A DNA stretch of 64,000 bases from Pseudomonas triticicola (GCF_019145375.1 NZ_JAHSTX010000001.1:2703001-2767000), one strand, 5' to 3'; shown: positions 18,506 to 27,704, counted from the first letter of the stretch. The notes: a model not told the origin generated them from the letters alone. Translations and numbers: made by a program.

Positions 18506-19884
18506 GGCCCTTTCGCGAGCAGGCTCGCTCCCACAGGGTTCAGGTCATCCATTGTGGGAGCGAGCCCGCTCGCGAACGCGGCCTCACGATCTGGCGCAAA
18601 CAATGCCGCAATCGCAGTCGGATTCGATGGGAAATAAAAGTGCACGTACGACGCCGTCATCCGTCCCTCGCGATAAACCGCCTCGGCCCCACGCCCGCCA
18701 TTGGGACTCAGCCCACGGGCAATCGGCGTCAGCTCGGTGGTGGTCAGGGAATGATGATAGGTATGCCCACGCAACTCCCCTTCCGGCAGCTCAACCGCCT
18801 GCAACGCCAGCGCCGCCAGACGCTTCTGCATCACCGCATCGCCCTTGAGCAAACCGACCAGCTCAGCACGATTACCTTCGACATCAGTCAGCGAATCCAG
18901 CAGATAAAGCATGCCGCCACATTCGGCGAGCAACGGCTTGCCCGCCGCGTGGTGCGCGCGGATTGCTGCAAGCATCGTGGTGTTTTGCGCCAGCGCGACG
19001 TGGTGCAGTTCCGGATAACCGCCCGGCAAATACAGGCTGTCCGCCTCGGGCAATTGCGTGTCGCGGATCGGCGAGAAAAACTGCAGTTCGGCGCCCATCG
19101 CCCGCAGCAGATCGAGACTGGCGCCATAGGTGAAGGCAAAGGCTTCATCGCGGGCAACGGCGATGCGCACACCTTTTAATAGAGGCTCGGCGGCGATGAG
19201 GTCAGGCGCGGCGAATTCAACGGCGGGGGGCAGCGCAACCTGGCAACTGCTGGCCAGCGCATCGGCGGCCGCGTCGAGGCGCAGATCCAGATCATTCAAT
19301 TCGCTGGCCTGGACCAGGCCGAGGTGGCGGCTCGGCAATTCGATGCCGGTCTCGCGGGACAGCGCACCGTACCAGCGCAAACCTTCGGTGAGGCTGCCTT
19401 CGAGCAATTGCGCATGGCGCAAGGTGCCGACGCGGTTGGCCAGCACGCCAGCGAACGGCAAGTCCGGCTGATACTTCGCCAGGCCCAGCGCCAAGGCGCC
19501 AAAGGTCTGCGCCATGGCGGTGCCGTCGATCACGCCGAGCACCGGCACACCGAAGTGGCGCGCCAGATCAGCGCTGGATGGCGTGCCGTCGAACAGGCCC
19601 ATCACGCCCTCGATCAGAATCAGGTCGGCTTCGGCGGCGGCTTCCCACAACAGCCGGCGACTTTCCTGCTCGCCGACCATCCACATGTCCAATTGATACA
19701 CCGGCGCACCGCTGGCGCGCTCGAGGATCATCGGGTCGAGAAAGTCCGGCCCGCATTTGAACACGCGCACCTTGCGCCCTTGGTTGCGATGCAAACGGGC
19801 GAGTGCGGCGGTGACGGTGGTCTTGCCCTGACCGGAGGCCGGAGCGGCGATCAGCACCGCCGGGCAGTGACGTGGTTGCTTCAA
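18502..19884 (-). CDS. cobB: (Hydrogeno)cobyrinate a,c-diamide synthase, with REP-encoded C-terminus
   Basis: CobB amidates the a and c carboxylates of (hydrogeno)cobyrinate. The product has 460 residues. The N-terminal ATPase domain has LIAAPASGQGKTTVTAALARLH and FKCGPDFLDPMILERASG. The C-terminal glutamine amidotransferase domain has Cys322 in LLAECGGMLYLLDSL. The expected family end is near YVHFYFPSNPTAIAALFAPD. The last ~29 residues (from about REAAFASGLAPT) are translated from an inverted pair of REP sequences before the stop, so this copy is longer than usual. It starts at the ATG overlapping cobO by four bases. Confidence 0.95.
   Translation of the reverse strand: MKQPRHCPAVLIAAPASGQGKTTVTAALARLHRNQGRKVRVFKCGPDFLDPMILERASGAPVYQLDMWMVGEQESRRLLWEAAAEADLILIEGVMGLFDGTPSSADLARHFGVPVLGVIDGTAMAQTFGALALGLAKYQPDLPFAGVLANRVGTLRHAQLLEGSLTEGLRWYGALSRETGIELPSRHLGLVQASELNDLDLRLDAAADALASSCQVALPPAVEFAAPDLIAAEPLLKGVRIAVARDEAFAFTYGASLDLLRAMGAELQFFSPIRDTQLPEADSLYLPGGYPELHHVALAQNTTMLAAIRAHHAAGKPLLAECGGMLYLLDSLTDVEGNRAELVGLLKGDAVMQKRLAALALQAVELPEGELRGHTYHHSLTTTELTPIARGLSPNGGRGAEAVYREGRMTASYVHFYFPSNPTAIAALFAPDREAAFASGLAPTMDDLNPVGASLLAKGP
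18510..18577. repeat. REP doublet within the cobB coding sequence
   Basis: Two inverted REP cores are separated by about 16 bases. They are read in frame as the tail of CobB, and the bluB start follows immediately. Confidence 0.93.
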
Positions 19885-20492
19885 AGTTCGACGCCTTTCT
19901 GCGCTTTGATCCCGGCTTGAAAGGCGTGCTTGAGCATGCCCATTTCGGTGACCGTGTCGCCCATTTCGATCATTTCCGGCTTGGCGCCGCGACCGGTGAC
20001 GACCACATGCTGCATCGGCGGGCGCGCCTGCAAATCACTGAGCACCTGATCGAGATCGAGGTAGCCGTGCTTGAGGGCGATGTTCAATTCGTCGAACACC
20101 ACCAGACCGATCGAAGGGTCGCGCAACAATTCGCGCGAGACTTCCCAAGCGGCGGTGGCAGCGGCGATGTCACGCTGGCGATCCTGGGTTTCCCAAGTGA
20201 AGCCTTCGCCCATGACGTGGAAACGCACCTGCTCGGGAAAGCGGCGGAAAAACAATTCTTCGCCAGTGCTGTTGCGGCCCTTGATGAACTGCACCACGCC
20301 GCACTGCATGCCGTGGCCCATTGCGCGGGCGAGCATGCCGAATGCCGAGCTGCTCTTGCCTTTGCCGTTGCCGGTCAGCACCAGCACCAGGCCACATTCG
20401 TCGGGCGAGTTGGCGATGCGTTCGTCGATCACGGCTTTCTTGCGCTGCATGCGCGCCAGATGGCGTTCGTCACGCTCGGGGGAATCAATCAT
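19881..20492 (-). CDS. cobO: Cob(I)yrinic acid a,c-diamide adenosyltransferase
   Basis: CobO (BtuR/CobA family) transfers the adenosyl group from ATP to the corrin cobalt. The 203-residue product has the P-loop LVLTGNGKGKSSSAFGMLARAMGHG, then VVFDELNIALKHGYLDLDQVL and HVVVTGRGAKPEMIEMGDTVTEM. GGAGAG eight bases upstream supports the ATG at 20492; the frame to 20561 reads back into the riboswitch region. It is the first gene of the cobalamin operon, directly downstream of the riboswitch. Confidence 0.96.
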   Translation of the reverse strand: MIDSPERDERHLARMQRKKAVIDERIANSPDECGLVLVLTGNGKGKSSSAFGMLARAMGHGMQCGVVQFIKGRNSTGEELFFRRFPEQVRFHVMGEGFTWETQDRQRDIAAATAAWEVSRELLRDPSIGLVVFDELNIALKHGYLDLDQVLSDLQARPPMQHVVVTGRGAKPEMIEMGDTVTEMGMLKHAFQAGIKAQKGVEL

Positions 20493-20544
20493 GGGGGAGC
20501 TCTCCGTTGAGGCTGGATAACGGCGGGCAGGCACAAGAATAGAC

Positions 20545-20790
20545 GGCAAAAAGCCTGGCATCGCCCACCGTGATGCCGCTGAGATGGATCAGGCCGGTCT
20601 CCGGGCTCATGAGCGGCGTTTCGCCGGACTGCGCGCCTTCCCGCTTCTTTCGAGGCAGTGGCTCAAGGCGCAGTTTTCACTCATTTACCGTTGCGGGGGC
20701 AGCGCCGGGATCATCGTGGCTTCGCTTGAAGACCACCCTCACCGGCTTCCCTGTTTCACTCTGTCGACGCGGGGCCACAGAGCACCTGAA
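20545..20790 (-). promoter_or_regulatory. Cobalamin riboswitch with terminator platform
   Basis: Read on the minus strand, the leader shows the conserved elements in order: GGGAAGCCGGTGAG; GCTGCCCCCGCAACGGTAA; GAGCCACTGCCTCGAAAG; and the B12 box GAGCCCGGAGACCGGCC (about 20586-20610). Downstream, GGCATC..GATGCC followed by AGGCTTTTT (20548-20577) forms an intrinsic-terminator-like hairpin. This suggests that bound adenosylcobalamin ends transcription before cobO. Class and function are well established for this motif; control of this operon is inferred from position. Confidence 0.95.
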
Positions 20791-20801
20791 ACAAGCGGCG
20801 A

Positions 20802-20830
20802 AGGTTAGAGGGTTGGGGGTGGAGCGTCAA
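20802..20830 (-). promoter_or_regulatory. Promoter of the cobalamin operon
   Basis: On the minus strand TTGACG (20825-20830) and TAACCT (20802-20807) are 17 bases apart. The predicted start, near 20795, is the 5' edge of the riboswitch. Confidence 0.65.
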
Positions 20831-20967
20831 TTGAAGAGGCGCTTTGCGCGCGAATAACTGCCGCTGATCAATTGTGCAGCGGCAATCTTGTGCCAGACTG
20901 TGACAAGTGATATCAAAGGGCCATGCTTTTTTCCAAAAAGCCCACTACAACAATAAGGATGACGACG

Positions 20968-21552
20968 ATGCAAGGCATGATCATCAGCAACCCGCGCCTG
21001 GAATTCCTGCGCCCGGTGCTGGAACGCTGGTTTGACTGTATCGATCGCTACAACACCGTACGCGGCGACAACGACACGCCATATTGGCACGACGAGAAAG
21101 CCAATCTCGGTCTGCTCGCGGCAGCGGCGTGGATGGCTGAAATGGTCACGCTGAATGACACGGCCACGCGCAAACAGAACGAAGAAGGCGAGCGCAATGC
21201 CCGTGCCGATCTGCTGATCGCCGGCAGCGACGACCGCGCGTTCATTCAGGCCACGCAACGCTGGCCACGGGTCAACAACCTCAACCTGACCCAAGCCCTG
21301 CTCGACATCACCATTGATGCCAAGCGCATCAGCTACACCAGCGATCTCAAGCTCGGGTGCCTGTTCGTTGCTCCGCAAAAAGCCCAGCACAGCGCCAGCC
21401 CCGAAGAACTGCAGGACATGGTCGACGACCTGCAAAAGGAACACACCTGCGCAGTCGCCTGGTATTTCCCCTACGCCTATCGCAAATTGCACAGCGACGC
21501 TGGCAACTATCATCCGGGCATCGCCGTGCTGTTCAAGGAAGCCCGCGGTTGA
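20968..21552 (+). CDS. Hypothetical protein, 194 residues
   Basis: The start at 20968 is chosen because AAGGA lies eight bases before it; in-frame ATGs at 20923 and 20959 lack this. The product begins MQGMIISNPRLEFLRPVLERWFD and has a helical first half, then beta-rich segments (NNLNLTQALLDITIDAKRISYTSDLKLGCLFVA), and ends with CAVAWYFPYAYRKLHSDAGNYHPGIAVLFKEARG. It has no signal peptide and no motif I recognise. It is divergent from the cobalamin operon, so a shared regulatory region is possible but nothing links it to B12. Confidence 0.8.
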   Translation: MQGMIISNPRLEFLRPVLERWFDCIDRYNTVRGDNDTPYWHDEKANLGLLAAAAWMAEMVTLNDTATRKQNEEGERNARADLLIAGSDDRAFIQATQRWPRVNNLNLTQALLDITIDAKRISYTSDLKLGCLFVAPQKAQHSASPEELQDMVDDLQKEHTCAVAWYFPYAYRKLHSDAGNYHPGIAVLFKEARG

Positions 21553-21618
21553 GCAGTTGAACCATCGGGCCTGCGCCCTCCTCTATGTTTAGGAATGCAT
21601 TCATAGGGAAGATCAGCA

Positions 21619-22932
21619 ATGCGCAAGGCCCAACTCGCTCTCATCATCGCCGTCGCTGGCGGGCTCGCTGCCTGCGGTGAAACCTCCAGCCTGCAAGTCT
21701 CCGACGGCACCGGCCCATCGCCGAAACTGCCCGAACCGAACAAGACGCTGATCCCGACAGTCAACATCGCCCCGGCGGTGGGCTGGCCGGACGGCGCGAA
21801 ACCGACCGCAGCGGCCGGCACCCAGGTCGCCGCGTTTGCCGAAGGCCTTGATCACCCGCGCTGGCTCTACGTGCTGCCCAACGGCGATGTGCTGGTGGCG
21901 GAAACCAATGCGCCGCCCAAGCCCGATGACAGCAAAGGCATTCGTGGCTGGGTGATGAAGAAAGTCATGGGCAAGGCCGGTGCCGGCGTACCCAGCCCGA
22001 ACCGCATCACCCTGCTGCGTGATGCCGACCACGATGGCGTCGCGGAAACCCGCACGGTGTTTCTGCAGAACCTCAATTCGCCGTTTGGCATGACGCTCGT
22101 CGGCAATGATTTGTATGTGGCCGACACCGACCGCCTGCTGCGCTTCAACTACGAGCCGGGCGCCACCGAGATCAAGACCCAACCGATCAAAGTCGTAGAC
22201 TTGCCTGGCGGCACGCTGAATCACCACTGGACCAAGAACGTCATCGCCAGCAAGGACGGCAACAAGCTCTACGTCACCGTCGGCTCGAACAGTAACGTTG
22301 GCGAAAACGGTCTGGATCAGGAAGAAGGCCGCGCGGCGATCTGGGAAGTGGATCGTGCGACCGGCAATCACCGGATCTTCGCCTCGGGCATCCGCAACCC
22401 CAACGGCCTCGCCTGGGAACCTACCAGCGGCGCATTGTGGACAGCGGTCAACGAGCGTGACGAAATCGGCAGCGATCTGGTGCCGGACTACATCACCTCG
22501 GTCAAGGACGGCGGCTTCTATGGCTGGCCGTTCAGCTACTACGGCCAGCACGTCGATGTGCGGGTCAAACCGCAGAATCCAGATCTGGTGGCCAAGGCCA
22601 TCGCTCCGGATTACGCGGTCGGTCCGCACACCGCTTCGCTGGGCCTGACCTTCGCCGAGGGCAACAGCCTGCCGGCGCAATTCAAGGAAGGCGCATTCAT
22701 TGGCCAACACGGCTCGTGGAACCGCAAACCGCACAGCGGCTACAAGGTGATTTTCGTGCCGTTCACTGGTGGCAAGCCGACCGGGCAGCCGGTGGATGTG
22801 CTGACCGGTTTCCTCGACAAGGACGAGAATGCGCTGGGCCGCCCGGTGGGCGTAGTGATCGATCAGCAAGGTGGCTTGCTGGTGGCGGATGATGTCGGGA
22901 ACAAGGTGTGGCGTGTGTCGGCCACGAAGTGA
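21619..22932 (+). CDS. PQQ-dependent sugar (sorbosone) dehydrogenase-like lipoprotein
   Basis: The 437-residue protein has a lipoprotein signal ending in GGLAACGE (acylated Cys ~20), a Pro/Thr-rich linker and a six-bladed beta-propeller. Landmarks are [60 protein letters not shown], and [22 protein letters not shown]. These match the soluble-glucose/L-sorbosone dehydrogenase family, which oxidises aldoses with PQQ or merely shares the fold. The substrate is not predictable. It is an isolated gene; a REP doublet follows. Confidence 0.88.
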   Translation: MRKAQLALIIAVAGGLAACGETSSLQVSDGTGPSPKLPEPNKTLIPTVNIAPAVGWPDGAKPTAAAGTQVAAFAEGLDHPRWLYVLPNGDVLVAETNAPPKPDDSKGIRGWVMKKVMGKAGAGVPSPNRITLLRDADHDGVAETRTVFLQNLNSPFGMTLVGNDLYVADTDRLLRFNYEPGATEIKTQPIKVVDLPGGTLNHHWTKNVIASKDGNKLYVTVGSNSNVGENGLDQEEGRAAIWEVDRATGNHRIFASGIRNPNGLAWEPTSGALWTAVNERDEIGSDLVPDYITSVKDGGFYGWPFSYYGQHVDVRVKPQNPDLVAKAIAPDYAVGPHTASLGLTFAEGNSLPAQFKEGAFIGQHGSWNRKPHSGYKVIFVPFTGGKPTGQPVDVLTGFLDKDENALGRPVGVVIDQQGGLLVADDVGNKVWRVSATK

Positions 22933-22955
22933 TGTTGAATGTGACTTGAAACAAC

Positions 22956-23045
22956 TGTGGGAGCGAGCCTGCTCGCGAATGCGTAGTGTCAGCCTCCATT
23001 GAATTGGCTGATACACCGCTTTCGCGAGCAGGCTCGCTCCCACAT
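22956..23045. repeat. REP doublet
   Basis: Inverted REP cores are separated by about 38 bases whose loop ends in GGCTGATACACCGC, close to the loop at 8900. It lies between convergent genes. Confidence 0.92.
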
Positions 23046-23065
23046 TAGAATGTATGCGATTTTTA

Positions 23066-23602
23066 CTACGGGTTATGCGCCAACTGCCCCGGCTGCAACA
23101 CTCGCTTGGCGCTCAGATACGCCTTCTGCCAATAGGCCTTCGACAGGCTATCGAGCTTGACTGTGCCGCCTGTGGCCGGCGCGTGCACGAAGCGCCCCTC
23201 ACCGACGTAAATCCCCGCATGACTGACCTGCGAGCCGCCATTGGTGGCGAAGAAAATCAGGTCGCCGGTCTGCAAGCCTTCCTTGCCGACATTCGGCGCC
23301 TGCATGACGATCATTTCGCGGGTCGAGCGTGGCAGCGAAATTCCCGCCGCGTCGCGGTAGACGAAACCGATCAGACCACTGCAATCGAAACCGGAATCTG
23401 GCGTGTTGCCGCCCCAGCGATACGGCGTACCGACCAGGCCGAGGGCACGGAACAGCACGTCTTCAGCAACGGGGGAAAAAGCCTGGGAGGGAGCGAACAC
23501 GATCGGCGCGCGAACCACGGGGGCTGGCGGCGGTGTACGGCTGGCGCAGGCGCTGAGCAGCGCGGCGCAAAGGATCAAGGTGAGGCGGGCCGACATCGTC
23601 AT
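23066..23602 (-). CDS. NlpC/P60 (C40) cell-wall peptidase, lipoprotein
   Basis: The 178-residue product has a short lipoprotein-type signal (LILCAALLSACAS). The C40 domain follows: GTPYRWGGNTPDSGFDCSG with catalytic Cys74, then QVSHAGIYVGEGRFVHAPATGG with the catalytic His. Such enzymes cut peptide stems of peptidoglycan (Spr/MepS type). I chose the ATG at 23602, with AGGAT nine bases upstream; the ATG two codons later is equally plausible. It is not co-transcribed with the similar gene upstream, because a terminator lies between them. Confidence 0.9.
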   Translation of the reverse strand: MTMSARLTLILCAALLSACASRTPPPAPVVRAPIVFAPSQAFSPVAEDVLFRALGLVGTPYRWGGNTPDSGFDCSGLIGFVYRDAAGISLPRSTREMIVMQAPNVGKEGLQTGDLIFFATNGGSQVSHAGIYVGEGRFVHAPATGGTVKLDSLSKAYWQKAYLSAKRVLQPGQLAHNP

Positions 23603-23656
23603 AAGCAGAACATCCTGATCTGGCTGCGGCTTTCTCTGCCGAATGGACAGAAACAA

Positions 23657-23692
23657 AACCGCCTGCGTCATCACGCAGGCGGTTTGCCATCA
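23657..23692 (-). terminator. Intrinsic terminator after the second NlpC/P60 gene
   Basis: On the minus strand AAACCGCCTGCGTGATGACGCAGGCGGTTTTGTTT forms a 12-bp stem followed by T-rich sequence. Confidence 0.9.
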
Positions 23693-23817
23693 ATATAGAT
23701 TCAGGATTCTAGCGGCTACGCGGCAAACTTCAAGTAAGACTTTAACTTCACCTTGTAAAGTTTACGTCTACTCCATTGCCGTGCCGTTGTGTCGCCGCGA
23801 ACGCAGCGACATCGGGC

Positions 23818-24435
23818 TTACTTGCGAGCGGTGACCACGGTCGGCGCCATGGCGAGTGCACGCTTGGCTTCGATGAAAGTCTTGCTCCAGTAGCTGTCAC
23901 CCAGGCTGTCGATGCGAACACCGCCGCTGCGACGACTGCTGGAGTGAATGAACTGGTTGTCACCCAGGTAGATACCGGCGTGACTGACACGACCGCGACG
24001 ACCATTGGTGGCGAAGAACAGCAGATCACCCGGCTCAAGGTTGCTGCGCGAAACCAGCGGCGCATCAACGTTGATCATTTCGCGAGTGGAGCGCGGCAGG
24101 TTCATGCCCGCCTCTTCGCGGAACAGGTAACCGATGAAACCGCTGCAATCGAAGCCGGCTTCAGAGGTACCGCCGAAACGGTAACGGGTACCGATCAGGG
24201 ACATGCCGCGTTCGAGGATGCTGTCAGCCAGTACAGGAAGCTGATATGGCTTGCTGCCGTTGAACTGGTTGAGTTCTTTTTCGGTGTCCAGCTCTTCCTG
24301 ATAAATAACGGAAGACTGGGCGGTAGCAGAATTCTTGACCTGTTGCGGCGGCTCTTGAACCGGAGAATGAGCAGCACAACCGAATAACAGGGTAACGAGT
24401 GCGAGAGGCACGAGGGGTGCGAAGCGCTTTAGCAT
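23818..24435 (-). CDS. NlpC/P60 (C40) cell-wall peptidase, lipoprotein, paralogue
   Basis: The 205-residue protein starts MLKRFAPLVPLALVTLLFGC, a clear lipobox with acylated Cys20. Its C40 domain has IGTRYRFGGTSEAGFDCSGFIGYLFREEAG with catalytic Cys97 and RVSHAGIYLGDNQFIHSSS. It closely parallels the gene at 23066-23602, including the shared segment LPRSTREMI, so the two arose by tandem duplication. It has an extra ~40-residue linker after the lipobox. I chose the ATG at 24435; the frame beginning at 24624 adds a non-signal extension. Confidence 0.91.
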   Translation of the reverse strand: MLKRFAPLVPLALVTLLFGCAAHSPVQEPPQQVKNSATAQSSVIYQEELDTEKELNQFNGSKPYQLPVLADSILERGMSLIGTRYRFGGTSEAGFDCSGFIGYLFREEAGMNLPRSTREMINVDAPLVSRSNLEPGDLLFFATNGRRGRVSHAGIYLGDNQFIHSSSRRSGGVRIDSLGDSYWSKTFIEAKRALAMAPTVVTARK

Positions 24436-24626
24436 GGGCACGACCGTGGCTGATAGTTGTAAAGAAGCCGAGACTATGCCCGCTATCGTCCTCATTTGCA
24501 AATTCAATCGAACTTTATGTGACTTCCCGGTTTCGCGTTTACATCTAAGCGCGTAACTCGTCTGGCCGGTGGATCGCCGCAGATACGCGGGTTTTCTGGC
24601 GCCTGAAAGCTGGCAAAGGCCCACTA

Positions 24627-25331
24627 CTACCAGCCCAGGGTTTCCTTGAGAAAGGGGATAGTCAGCTTGCGTTGCGCCTGCAAAGAAGCCTGATCGAGCT
24701 GCTCGAGCAGATCGAATAGCGCGCTCATGCTGCGCGTGCCGCGAGTGAGAATGAAGTGCCCGACTTCATCGGTCAGGTGCAGGCCGCGACGCGAGGCGCG
24801 CAATTGCAGCGCACGCAATTTGTCTTCATCGGAGAGTGGGCGCATCTGGAAGATCAGCGCCAGGGTCAGACGGGATTTCAGGTCAGCCAGCTTCACAGGC
24901 AGTTCGCGCGGTGAAGTGGACGCGGCGATCAGCAGGCGCCGGCCGCTGTCACGCAGACGGTTGAACAGATGAAACATAGCCTCTTCCCAGTCGGCCTTGC
25001 CGGCAATCACCTGCAAGTCATCCAGGCAGACCAGTTCGTACTGCTCAAGGTTGTCGAGGATTTCCACGCCGCGATCCATCAACTCGGCCAGCGGCAGATA
25101 CACCGCCGGTTCGCCCATCTGCTCGAAGCGCAGGCACGCGGCCTGCAACAGATGCGTGCGCCCGACGCCGTGCTTGCCCCACAGGTAGATCAGGCTCTCC
25201 GTCCACCCGGCGTCGGCTTCGCAGAGACGCTCGACATAGCCGAGTGCAGCGGCATTGGCGCCTGGGTAGTAGTTGATGAAGGTGGCGTCGTCACGCAGAC
25301 GCACACCTAGGGGCAGCTGAATCGGTTTCAT
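24627..25331 (-). CDS. hda: DnaA inactivator Hda (DnaA-homologous AAA+ protein)
   Basis: Hda works with the beta clamp to stimulate ATP hydrolysis by DnaA and prevent over-initiation. The 234-residue product begins MKPIQLPLGVRLRDDATF (the QLPL clamp-binding motif of the Hda N-terminus). It has Walker A LWGKHGVGRTHLLQA, with Arg in place of the P-loop Lys as usual for Hda, Walker B ELVCLDDLQ, and sensor/box VII SRLTLALIFQMRPLSDEDK. It lacks the DNA-binding domain IV of DnaA. The next gene upstream is the AI-2E-type membrane protein. Confidence 0.96.
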   Translation of the reverse strand: MKPIQLPLGVRLRDDATFINYYPGANAAALGYVERLCEADAGWTESLIYLWGKHGVGRTHLLQAACLRFEQMGEPAVYLPLAELMDRGVEILDNLEQYELVCLDDLQVIAGKADWEEAMFHLFNRLRDSGRRLLIAASTSPRELPVKLADLKSRLTLALIFQMRPLSDEDKLRALQLRASRRGLHLTDEVGHFILTRGTRSMSALFDLLEQLDQASLQAQRKLTIPFLKETLGW

Positions 25332-25537
25332 GCTGACTGAACAGTTCTCAAAGGAACCGTTAGTGGCCTCTGTGTAAAGTTGGCGAAGTTTATACCCGTG
25401 AGGCTGAGCGCACAATGCGACAGACCCCAAGCAAAATCAAAGGTTTGCGTTGACGCAGCGGTTTGACGACAGATTCTCTGTTGCCCTCGCTCGAACGCAA
25501 CGGGGCAGCCCGGCCAAGCGCCGGGCGGCCCGCGCCA

Positions 25538-26611
25538 TCACAGCTCAGGTTCGTCAACGCCGCTGTAGATCCCGGAATCCTTATACAAGTCGTGGACATG
25601 ACGCACCAGCACCATGATCACCGCCGCCACCGGCAACGCCAGCAGAACGCCGGTGAAACCGAACAGCTCGCCGCCAGCAAGGATCGCGAAGATCACCGCC
25701 ACCGGGTGCAGACCAATGCGATCCCCGACCAGGAGCGGCGTCAACACCATGCCTTCCAGTGCCTGACCGACCATGAACACTGCGACGATCCCGACCATCG
25801 GGTACAGATCGCCACCGAACTGGAACAACCCGGCGATCAATGCCGCGCCGATGCCGATGACAAAACCCATGTACGGCACGATCGCCGCGAGCCCGGCAAT
25901 CAGGCCGATCAACAGCCCCAGTTCCAGACCGACGATCATCAGGCCTGCCGCGTAGATCACCCCCAACGCAACCATCACCAGCAACTGCCCGCGCACGAAC
26001 GCGCCGAGCACTTCGTGGCACTCGCCCGCCAGCGCAACCACGCGCTCTTCGCGATCACGTGGGAGCAGGCTGCGGATCTTGCCCATCATCACGTCCCAGT
26101 CGCGCAACAGATAGAAGCTCACCACCGGAATCAGCACCAGATTCGCCAACCAGCCGATCAGCGCCAGGCTCGACGCCGTCGCCTGACTCAGCACCACGCC
26201 GACGATGTCGGTGGTCTGGCCCATGTGCTCGCTGATCGCAGCTTTGACTTTATCGAACTTCCAGAAGCCGTCCGACAGCCCCAGTTTCGCTTGCGCCCAC
26301 GGCACAGCGGTGTGCTGCAACCAGTCGAGCATCTGCGGCGCCAGCTCGTACAGACGCAGCAACTGCTTGGCGAGCATCGGTACCAGCACCAGCAGCAACG
26401 CCGTGACGATCAAGGTGAACAAGGCAAACACGGCAATCACGCCCCAGGTTCGCGACAGCCCGAGCCGTTCCAGACGATCCACCAACGGGTCGAACAGATA
26501 AGCCAGCAACAACGCGACCAGAAACGGCGTGAGGATCGGGTGCAGCAACCATACAAACGCGCAAAGCAGGACTACCCCACCGAGCCAGAACCAACGCCGC
26601 GTATCGGCCAT
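25538..26611 (-). CDS. AI-2E / PerM-family membrane protein
   Basis: This 357-residue protein has about eight helices. It begins FWLGGVVLLCAFVWLLHPILTPFLVALLLAYLFDPLVDRLERLGLSR, the family hallmark, and later has AAIVPYMGFVIGIGAALIAGL and GQALEGMVLTPLLVGDRIGLHPVAVIFAILAGGELFGFTGVLLALP. The family includes TqsA and the permease PerM; the substrate is uncertain and AI-2 export is not assured. In gammaproteobacteria this gene commonly sits upstream of hda, as here. The next gene upstream, encoding a DUF2066 protein, ends 34 bp before it and may share the operon. Confidence 0.93.
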   Translation of the reverse strand: MADTRRWFWLGGVVLLCAFVWLLHPILTPFLVALLLAYLFDPLVDRLERLGLSRTWGVIAVFALFTLIVTALLLVLVPMLAKQLLRLYELAPQMLDWLQHTAVPWAQAKLGLSDGFWKFDKVKAAISEHMGQTTDIVGVVLSQATASSLALIGWLANLVLIPVVSFYLLRDWDVMMGKIRSLLPRDREERVVALAGECHEVLGAFVRGQLLVMVALGVIYAAGLMIVGLELGLLIGLIAGLAAIVPYMGFVIGIGAALIAGLFQFGGDLYPMVGIVAVFMVGQALEGMVLTPLLVGDRIGLHPVAVIFAILAGGELFGFTGVLLALPVAAVIMVLVRHVHDLYKDSGIYSGVDEPEL

Positions 26612-26645
26612 TTACCACTCCTGATGCTTCTATATAAGGAAAGAC

Positions 26646-27704
26646 TTACCAGCGAAACCGCAACGACGGTGCCGCCGCTGCCGGGGTTGGCGCTGCGACC
26701 GCAGGCGCACCATCCGCCGCTGGCTGGGCAGGCGCCACCGGGGCCGGCGCTTCGGCCGGCAGTTCCTGCAACTTCGCCAGCGACAATTGCGCGCGCAATT
26801 GATCGACGCTGCCATTGACCCGGTAGACGATGCGATCACCCTGCACGCTTTGCAGACGCACGCCGAACGGTTCGAGTAACCGCAGCAGCGCCGAATAGTG
26901 CTCCAGATTCATGCCCTGCACTTCCAGGGTCTGCTGACCGGATGCGCCGGGCTTGGCGACAAATCGCGGCGCCAGACGCTCGGCCACCGCCAGCATCACC
27001 GCATCGGCAACCGCAGCCTGATCGGCGCCCTGTACGCTGCCGGCCTCTTTCTGATCACCGAGCCACAAGCGCCATTTTGCCTGCCACTGCCCGCCCTCTT
27101 CGCGGGCATGCACCGCCAGCAAGGCGTCGGCGTTGTAGCGCTCCGAAGCACTGCGCAGGGGCGCGGGATCAGCGCTTTCCAGCGCGGGTGCGGTGGCAAC
27201 CAATTGCTCGCTGAGATCAGCCAGCGGCAAGCGCAGTGGCAAACCACGATGTTGTGCGGCCGTGCGTAATGCTGAGGCTGCGGCCTGACCATCACCGACC
27301 AGGCTCGCACCTTCAGTTGAATCGTTCAGCCACCAGCCGAGGATCGACGGTCGACTGGCGCCCCACACCGGCAACCCGGCCCGGCGCAAGGCCTGCTCGG
27401 TGGTTGCCGGATCGAAGTCGACTTTCAGCACTTCCGGTGGCCCGGCGTCGAAGCCGAACTGGCTGATGATCTGCTGCGGATCCTTGCGAATCGGCGCCAG
27501 CCCCGGGCTCTGCACGGCTTTCGGGTCGCCGGTCAGGCGCAGCACCAGGGTATCGAGCGCCGCCTGCGTGGCGCGATCGCGCTCTTGCGGCGCCTGGCCG
27601 TTGACTGGCTGACGCACCTGATACAGGCCTTTGAGGTTTTCGGCATGGCTCGCCAGGCTGACCAGCGTCAGGCAGCCTACAAATAACAATTTACAAAAAC
27701 GCAT
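26646..27704 (-). CDS. DUF2066-domain exported protein
   Basis: The 352-residue product has a Sec signal (MRFCKLLFVGCLTLVSLASHA), then NLKGLYQVRQPVNGQAPQERDRATQAALDTLVLRLTG, the start of the DUF2066 domain. The C-terminus is Pro/Ala-rich and low in complexity (about residues 315-345), ending in RFRW. Genes of this family sit next to purM and hda in many gammaproteobacteria, which fits here. The function is unknown. I used the ATG at 27704 because the frame extending to 27845 adds non-signal sequence. Confidence 0.9.
   Translation of the reverse strand: MRFCKLLFVGCLTLVSLASHAENLKGLYQVRQPVNGQAPQERDRATQAALDTLVLRLTGDPKAVQSPGLAPIRKDPQQIISQFGFDAGPPEVLKVDFDPATTEQALRRAGLPVWGASRPSILGWWLNDSTEGASLVGDGQAAASALRTAAQHRGLPLRLPLADLSEQLVATAPALESADPAPLRSASERYNADALLAVHAREEGGQWQAKWRLWLGDQKEAGSVQGADQAAVADAVMLAVAERLAPRFVAKPGASGQQTLEVQGMNLEHYSALLRLLEPFGVRLQSVQGDRIVYRVNGSVDQLRAQLSLAKLQELPAEAPAPVAPAQPAADGAPAVAAPTPAAAAPSLRFRW

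Noticed and set aside
20570..20857. Short ORFs on the plus strand over the cobalamin leader
   Set aside because: They are translations of the riboswitch read backwards. The conserved RNA elements explain the sequence, and no ribosome site or protein pattern supports coding.
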